This document shows, one piece after another, positions 58,088-64,000 of a stretch of 64,000 nt of DNA. The position numbers and the translations under genes are program-made. The DNA is taken from NCBI GenBank assembly GCA_025642065.1, contig JAODUP010000437.1, positions 310,001 through 374,000 on the forward strand, written 5' to 3'. The notes below the pieces were generated by a model. That model did not search any database and was not told where the DNA came from. It saw only the letters and a program-made list of their open reading frames with translations. Position 1 is the first letter of the stretch; each line of letters opens with the position of its first letter. This stretch comes from Paralvinella palmiformis. Its lineage: Eukaryota > Annelida > Polychaeta > Terebellida > Alvinellidae.

Positions 58088-60494
58088 TAAGGAAATCAGC
58101 TTGATGAGACTTTTAAGGTAAACGTTGTTTAAGCCTTTTTCCTTTTACCTGTTGAAGCAGATCACCATGGTAACATTTTATCATCATCAAGCAGAAGTTA
58201 AGATTTTTACCCACATTACTGAAGTAGCAATTTACTTTAGCTACAGGTCTACAGAACCTTGATTGCTAATTTTTCCATTTGGCCATTTCTGAAATGGACC
58301 TAATTTCGGTGAGAAATTAATGATGTAGGATGCTTGAATCGAGGTTGGAGGTTTGTCTTCACAGATTCCTAGGGCAATTATGTCATAAGGGATAAAGTAA
58401 ATGTTAATGTATTAAATTTCTGTAAGGTGAAGGTTATCGTATAAAATCTCTAATAAGATTCAGGCACCAAATTATCAAGAAGTCTACATTTAAAAATGAT
58501 CAATAAATGTGTATTTGTTATCTCTCAGATAATATATTTGGTAAATCAGGTAATGTTTTAGTGGGAATCAACTAATGTGATTATGTGTACTGGTAGTCAT
58601 TAGTGATAATTATGTAGAGATTCTTGTATTCTCTGCCAGCTAACAATATTCTGTGCCATGAAAAATACCAATTGATGTCAGTGTATGAGGCTTTAGTATG
58701 TCTGGTAACATAGGACACGATCACATGAATGATAACTACAATTTTAACTTATAAATAGATCGCGTGAGATGTTAATAAAGCTGATGACTTGTTGTAATTT
58801 TCTTGGGTGCAGTATTCAATGAATAAAATTAACATTCTTATAATTTTGAAGTGAGGAAAATGTGTTCTTTGACCATTGTATACAAAATGATTTAAATCGT
58901 CTAGAACTTGGTTTGCAGTAAATAGATGCTGTATTTAATGTTTTGTTTGTACTTATTACAGTTATACTTATTACAGTTATATTCTGAGCGATGTCTCAAT
59001 GGACATATGGGTTGTCATATTTTAAATTAAGTTTTTGGTATTACTAATTTCTACCGTGAAATAACTTCAGTTTTAGACTTAGATGATAAATGAAAGCTTT
59101 CTCATTTAATTCTGTTTTCAACCCAAAAAGCTATTTACGATATACTACTGTTCTTGTCTTTAGATATTCGTTGCATGTCACTTCGTAATTAGGACAATGT
59201 CTCCGGGTAGAGCAAGATAAATATTAATACAGAGCGTCACGTTAATATTTTAGGGCCGTAGTAGTAGTAGTAGTATCTCAGGCAGCAGGCTTTATGCTAG
59301 AATGACTGGTGATGATGAAACAAGGACTTATTTCCACAGAATGACGTGAGACGTTTAGAATAGAGAATGAAATTGGCTAATAGGAAAGTTGTAGTTTTGC
59401 AGCCAGGGAGAGATAAAGCCTGTCAGATCTGGTGATTTTGACTGCGAGTCAGATGTGATCTTTGATCAGGCCTTGAGTAGCATTAATAATATTGTGTGAT
59501 TGCTGTCAAAGTATTAAAAAAATGAGGGCGTGTAGATAGCTGTTTTCGTTGACATTCTTGGTGGGACAGTTCCGTTGCTGCCTTAGTTAGCAGGTTGAGG
59601 CGTGTCCCTTCTAAGCCTGTATTATATCTCAGTTAACTCAGCTTCTATGGGTACCTTAGTATACTCAGATTTCACGTACCTCAGCCCAGGCCATCTCCAC
59701 CTGGTTCAGTCATCTCACGCCGCAGTCCATTCAACCTTCACGTACTATAGTCCACTCAACCATCACCCACCATTGGTCCACTCAGCCTCCTCATCTATCA
59801 GTCCATATTGGTGTAAGTAATAATATAACTTAAGTATAAGAGTTAAATGGTTTGTGTTTGTTGAGTCAGTCGGTGTACCTTTATGATAAATGTGTGGACG
59901 GTTGAGTGACATCAGATTGTGTTTGGAGATAGAGAGATGTTTCTTTTCCATGTCATCATCTTATGCTGCCATTTTGTGATTGATATTGAAGATTTTAAAA
60001 ATAAGTTATGTATAACATACGACCAACAGCGATTACCAGCCTCACTGAGGAATAAATGAACTTGAATATCTAATTTTGAGCAATAATATAAAAAGGTTCT
60101 GTAATTGGTAGTATTTAAGGCCAGTCAATGTGTGATGTATTTAGATAAGTCCAACAAAGTCCAAACACAATCCTGTAAAACATTCACGGATGATAAAAAC
60201 GGTACGACTGATAGCAATGATACAGTCTATAAAATAGCAGAATGTTGACTATCAGATATAGTACAGTCACTAGACTAGATGACATACATGAAGTCGTGGT
60301 GTGATTTATATTTGGTCTCTTAGTATGACTTATTATTATATCAAAGATAGTACAGTGAGAGTTTTATTGTAGTATCCAATAACGAAGTGAAGAAATGATC
60401 AGAAATTGATCAGTCGCTATTTTTATACAAAATTAATTTGAGTACTGTGTGTCATATATGCATTGTATTTCCCACATCAGAACTCCTTTGGATA

Positions 60495-60600
60495 GATGCT
60501 GATTACTCCCATATCACAGTTGTTAGTGCAGTGTGCTCTAGCCCTCCAGGTTATTGGATCAAACCTTGTTGTCACACCTTGTCCGTCCGTTCCGTATGTG
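60495..60600 (+). repeat. tRNA-derived SINE head, degenerate
   Basis: ATATCACAGTTGTTAGTGCA, then GCCCTCCAGGTTATTGGATC with a mutated B box (GGATCAAACC), follow the order of the family 1 head. The body is not recognisable. Confidence 0.5.
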
Positions 60601-60878
60601 TATGTGTGTGCGCGCGTGCGCACGCGCTGTTAATGGCCCTAAATGAATCAAAGTGTGACAGTTCACTTAATACCATTATAAAATTATTTTGCTATTCGAC
60701 TGTTGCTGGTTAAAGGTCAACAAATTGGATAAGCTTGTACTGTGTTTAATGAAACTGTCTTAAATCTCCCAGAGTTATTAACTAAACCTTCAGTATGAGA
60801 CAATTTAGAGTTATTTAAACTATATTATGTCATAAGAATTAACTTAAATAAGTAGCAAAACTGAATGGTCATTTTGTG

Positions 60879-60981
60879 CTCACTCACTCACTCACTCACT
60901 CACTCACTCACTCACTCACTCACTCACTCACTCACTCACTCACTCACTCACTCACTCACTCACTCACTCACTCACTCACTC
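60879..60981. repeat. (ACTC)n tetranucleotide array
   Basis: About 25 uninterrupted copies of CTCA. Same motif as 25525-25646. Confidence 0.97.
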
Positions 60982-61210
60982 ATTAACATTTTCTATATTT
61001 GTAATTAAAGCTCATGTTGTTATTTGTATCTTTTCACAAATTTTTATGCTGTTCATTATTGCCAGTCAGTTCTAATTTGTTTTGGTAATATATTACTGTA
61101 TAAAAAAAATTAAACATTTATTTAATTTTTTAGAAACATTTTTGTAAGAGCTAACTCTGAAAAGCCAAATGTCATAATTTGTACTCTGAATTCAGCACTA
61201 ATTTAGGAAC

Positions 61211-61350
61211 TATGCTATCAAAGGACCATACATTATATTGTATCAAGGATTATATACTGTCATCCTCAGGATTATATACTATTGTAGCAATTAAGGATGT
61301 CGTACTATTGTATCATGGATTGTATACTGTGATACCAAAGATTATATTCT
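61211..61350. repeat. Degenerate short tandem repeat
   Basis: Five loosely related units contain GGATTATATACTGT or GGATTGTATACTGT with spacers of 10-25 bp. Confidence 0.55.
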
Positions 61351-62429
61351 GTTCCGTCAAAGATGACGCCCCCCCCCTGTTGTTTGTGAATCGATGTAAT
61401 CTGGAATCAATGACAACTCACAAGGGAGCATAACAGTTCTTACTGCCAGATAATCTCTCTTGTTGAAGCACTGATACTCTGACCTATTTATATCCGAGAC
61501 AACACTGCGGGTACATCAGGGATCATGAGGAAGTCCACAGGATTTGTACCAGACTGACCTGTCATATTGTTGCCTGTCTCTATTCCTAATGGCGCCATTC
61601 TCCATCATAGCATTAAGGATGTAAATTATTATTAATTTGACAATATGCCATACCTGTCTACTGCCATTGTGGTGTTGATGTAGTTATTGTGTGCTAACAC
61701 CGAGAAAGATGTCTTCTTCTTCTGGTTAATATCATTCACTCGGATATGAACAATGTTCTAGTAGCCGAGTTACTTTATTATTCTCCAGAAGGCGACACTA
61801 TTGTACTTCATGGAACATCCATTTGCCTTAAATCAATTCATGCCTCATCCAAGGAGTGGTTTTGTGATGAAGTATGGAACTTGGTGTTTTTGATATCCAT
61901 TTGAGCGGCATTCATAAGGCGATAGTGTGATATGGCATGGGGCTCAATTTGTTTGACACCAGACCATCTTTAGGTTGTGTATGGGTGGATGGATGTGTGT
62001 GTGGGGGAGGGAGGGCTGGGGGGTTTGGGGGGGGGGGTTGGAAACATAATTCTGTTGGTGTCAGCGGCGTCAAACACCAGAAAGATTATTTTTATCATCG
62101 TGTGGGGGTATATTCCGCACGGCATGCTTTATTACCTTTAACACCTGGCATCACTTCATCAATACCTGCGTCTCCCCGAGGATAAAACAAAATGATAAAC
62201 TGTGATGGATTCACACCCAGCGCCATAATTAGTGCTAACCAATTGACCTCCTCCGTCTTGGCCAATCTAAGGTTGTGTTATGGCTGGTCCTAATGTCAGA
62301 GGCTAATGTCCTGACCGGATCTATAACGGCTGAAAGGGTGTCAACATGTCGCATTTCACTAATTTAGTATGTCTTTTTCAGTCCATATAAGATTTTATGA
62401 ACATCCGCGCCTAGAAGCCTGGGTGTTTG

Positions 62430-62504
62430 TCCGCGCGCGCACGCACGCACGCACGCACGCGTACACACATGCACACGCACATATAGTCTCTCTCTCTCTC
62501 TCTC

Positions 62505-62538
<34 letters not shown>

Positions 62539-62685
62539 ACTGAGCTGTATTTGGGAAGTTATTATTGGTTGAGTCCGAGAAGTTCATTATCTTCAGAACT
62601 CCTGCTTATATATTTTATTAGTCTCTCTCTCTCCCTCCCTCTCTCTCTCTCCCCTCTCTCTCTTTCCCCCTCTCTCTCTCTACTG
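62430..62685. repeat. Low-complexity GC/AC/CT block
   Basis: ACGC repeats (62431-62462), a CT tract (62487-62503), a CA tract (62506-62537) and a second CT/CCCT tract (62620-62682), with unique sequence at 62540-62618. Confidence 0.9.
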
Positions 62686-62754
62686 TCCACTGTTATAAAT
62701 TCAGTGAGATGGTAGCACGACCAGTAACTGGCCATTTAAATCGTAAAGTGTAGG

Positions 62755-62850
62755 GAGTAGTCTTTTGCGGGACTCAAACCGATGATTCTTGGAACCAGAT
62801 GTCACACGCTAACTGTTAACCCACCGAAGTCCCCGGTGGCGTCATCTAGG
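62755..62850 (-). repeat. tRNA-like SINE head
   Basis: On the minus strand CTTCGGTGGGTTAACAGTTA, GCGTGTGACATCTGG and a B box in ATCGGTTTGAGTCCCGC. The arrangement is tRNA-like, but flanking body sequence does not match the other families clearly. Confidence 0.5.
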
Positions 62851-63410
62851 CTAGCCTAGCAGTAGACTATAATAATCAGTGTGCCAGCAGCTTGTAGCAT
62901 CACAGAGCTGTCTAGAATCTTTATACTGACAACTGATACATAGAAGAACAAAACTATAGACAGAGCTATTGTTAGTGGATGGTGTGACTTTAGTGCCACA
63001 CAGATTAACAATATCATTCACGATTATTGTCTACCTGTGTTTGTCCCAGTTTCGGTTGGGTGTAATTCCGTTTTTGAGGATGGCACGTCTAATCTCGTCT
63101 GTTTGATTCTCCCTTCGGACAGAGTCGCTCGATTCTCAGAGGTAGGCGATTGTGTGAGATTTTGATGATCATACACACACCGAGCGTCTATTCCGTCCGA
63201 GTGTTCGTTGTTCACGTGACAGCGAATGCTTCGATGTGCCGGGGGATGGCATCGAGCGGATTAACATCGGAAGGTTAGTGAATGGGAACCGGACTAGCTC
63301 GTGGATGGCTAAATGTGGTTCCTCGGTGAGGAGAACACCGACTGTGGCACAGATAGAATAAAGTGGCTAATTACATTTGGCTTCGGACATCGGATCTTCC
63401 TTCACCAGTG

Positions 63411-63521
63411 TGAAGGTCGTCGAAGGCGGATAGCAAGGTTCAGGTTGTGCACGGAGCGAGCTTTTCCGAGTCTTGTTCCGTATCGGCATCACTGACTTAC
63501 TGTTGGAAGCCGGATCGTCCG
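63411..63521 (+). promoter_or_regulatory. Candidate 5'UTR / CpG-richer promoter-proximal region
   Basis: Between the in-frame TGA at 63411 and the ATG at 63522 the sequence is GC- and CpG-richer than the window as a whole (e.g. GGTCGTCGAAGGCGG). No TATA box or initiator can be assigned with confidence. Confidence 0.25.
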
Positions 63522-63631
63522 ATGGATCGTATCCAGGTGACGAGATTCTCCATCAGGAGAAAGGGAAGTCATCGTTCGAAGAATGAGAAGGAAGCGAAAG
63601 GTTATGATTATGATCAGATGTCTTATCTGAG
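63522..63631 (+). CDS. Putative first coding exon of a gene running off the right edge
   Basis: The ATG at 63522 is the first in its frame after a TGA at 63411. It opens 36 codons beginning MDRIQVTRFSIRRKGSH, with a basic stretch (SKNEKEAKGYDYDQ), and ends in phase 2 at the donor CTGAG|GTATGT (63632). RFSIRRKGS contains Ser in a basic context, a possible kinase target. If unspliced, the frame ends four codons later. The start context is mediocre (C at -3, G at +4). The surrounding CpG enrichment and donor suggest a real 5' end, but the protein is not recognised and no later exon is inside the window. Confidence 0.35.
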
Positions 63632-63790
63632 GTATGTCGTTTAGAATCTCTTCTTGATATCTATTATCTTTTTTAGTCATCTCGGATGTGGATCTTTAGT
63701 CACGTGGCTCTATGGGCATGGCATTTGATGGGTTTTAATTGTTGTTGTTTTCGGTGTTTTTTCGAGAGCTTTAGTTTCTAAGTCAATTAC

Positions 63791-64000
63791 TGTCACTCGT
63801 CATGTGTAATAGCTTAGGCTCTCACTTATAGAACGATTGTCAGTCGTCATGTAGAGCAATTATCACTTGTCATCGCTGTCACTTGTCATCGCCGTCACTT
63901 GTCATGGCTGTCACTTGTCATCGCCGTCACTTGTCATGGCTGTCACTTGCCATGTGTAACAACTGTCACTTGTCACGTGTAACAGCTGCCACTTCTTGCG
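63791..64000. repeat. 16-bp minisatellite with 32-bp higher-order unit, continuing past the edge
   Basis: GCTGTCACTTGTCATC (63875, 63907) alternates with GCCGTCACTTGTCATG (63891, 63923), followed by a related copy at 63939. Looser GTCACTYGTCATGTGTAA units flank it on both sides, and the last is cut by the window end. Confidence 0.9.

Larger units (their letters stand above)
57413..60494. other. Non-coding stretch
   Basis: No supported gene. Contains the GATATC cluster at 57846, a GT tract at 58046 and a GTA triplet run at 59258-59272. The frame 59602-59820 is discussed under rejected items. Confidence 0.4.
60982..63410. other. Non-coding stretch towards the right-hand first exon
   Basis: No gene seen. 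Degenerate ~27-bp repeats with GGATTATATACTGT lie at 61211-61350. G-rich low complexity is at 61985-62040, CA/CT-rich low complexity at 62430-62685. CG dinucleotides become more frequent after 63000. Confidence 0.4.

Noticed and set aside
59602..59820. Ser/His/Pro-rich frame ending at a GTAAGTAA donor
   Set aside because: The donor is good, but the frame consists of loose repeats of AGTCCACTCARCC and no acceptor or start context is convincing.
6795..62850. tRNA genes at the GGTTCGAATCC sites
   Set aside because: All have A/B-box-like segments but poor anticodon and acceptor arms, and most share SINE bodies and tails, so they are SINE heads.

Overview
The window is AT-rich eukaryotic DNA, very probably from a metazoan and most likely a mollusc or other lophotrochozoan. 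The evidence is an intact animal-type TAMM41 protein, spliceosomal-type splice sites, tRNA-derived SINEs, a non-LTR retrotransposon, inverted-repeat DNA transposons and very dense microsatellites and minisatellites. There is nothing prokaryotic: no operons, Shine-Dalgarno series or CRISPR array. The phylum is an inference from repeat style and was not tested by a search.

Genes are sparse. The only complete protein gene I can name is TAMM41 (20989-21999, +), the mitochondrial CDP-diacylglycerol synthase. It lies in one uninterrupted coding block with a likely 5'UTR splice acceptor at 20880-20881 and an AATAAA two bases after the stop. Three further places look like pieces of multi-exon genes. 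At 26820-26962 (+) a first coding exon has an Arg-rich presequence followed by an in-frame ATG in a near-ideal Kozak context. A short first exon lies at 51147-51025 (-). A first exon at 63522-63631 (+) lies in a CpG-richer stretch, and its gene would run off the right edge. I could not identify their products, and I see no functional link between them.

Layout: 1-9.4 kb is non-coding with tri- and dinucleotide repeats, a 40-bp and a 26-bp minisatellite and one SINE. 9.4-12.8 kb is rich in palindromes and MITE-like elements. 13.9-15.1 kb is an internally deleted DNA transposon that keeps only a decayed CENP-B/Tigger-type DNA-binding region and an acidic tail. 16.5-17.5 kb is an inverted duplication of an unknown repeat. 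19.1-19.6 kb is a GGAATT-rich block around a 15-bp array. 20.9-22.0 kb is TAMM41. 24.3-25.65 kb is a large GACT/ACTC array with a duplicated flank that looks like a sequencing or assembly artefact. 27-31 kb holds SINEs of three kinds. 31.8-32.6 kb holds two 51-bp-period arrays. 33-44 kb is mostly featureless and probably intronic or intergenic.

44.5-48.6 kb is an 18-bp minisatellite split by a 5'-truncated, inactivated LINE (minus strand, 47850-45397) of the Jockey/CR1 kind. 49-64 kb is again sparse, with SINE copies, microsatellites and, at the very end, a 16-bp array with a 32-bp higher-order alternation that continues beyond the window.

I did not find a convincing new biological system. 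The best leads are the leaky-scanning arrangement at 26.8-27.0 kb, the transposase-less CENP-B-domain element, the 45-bp palindrome with a nested stem at 11.6 kb, and the TAMM41 coding sequence without introns.
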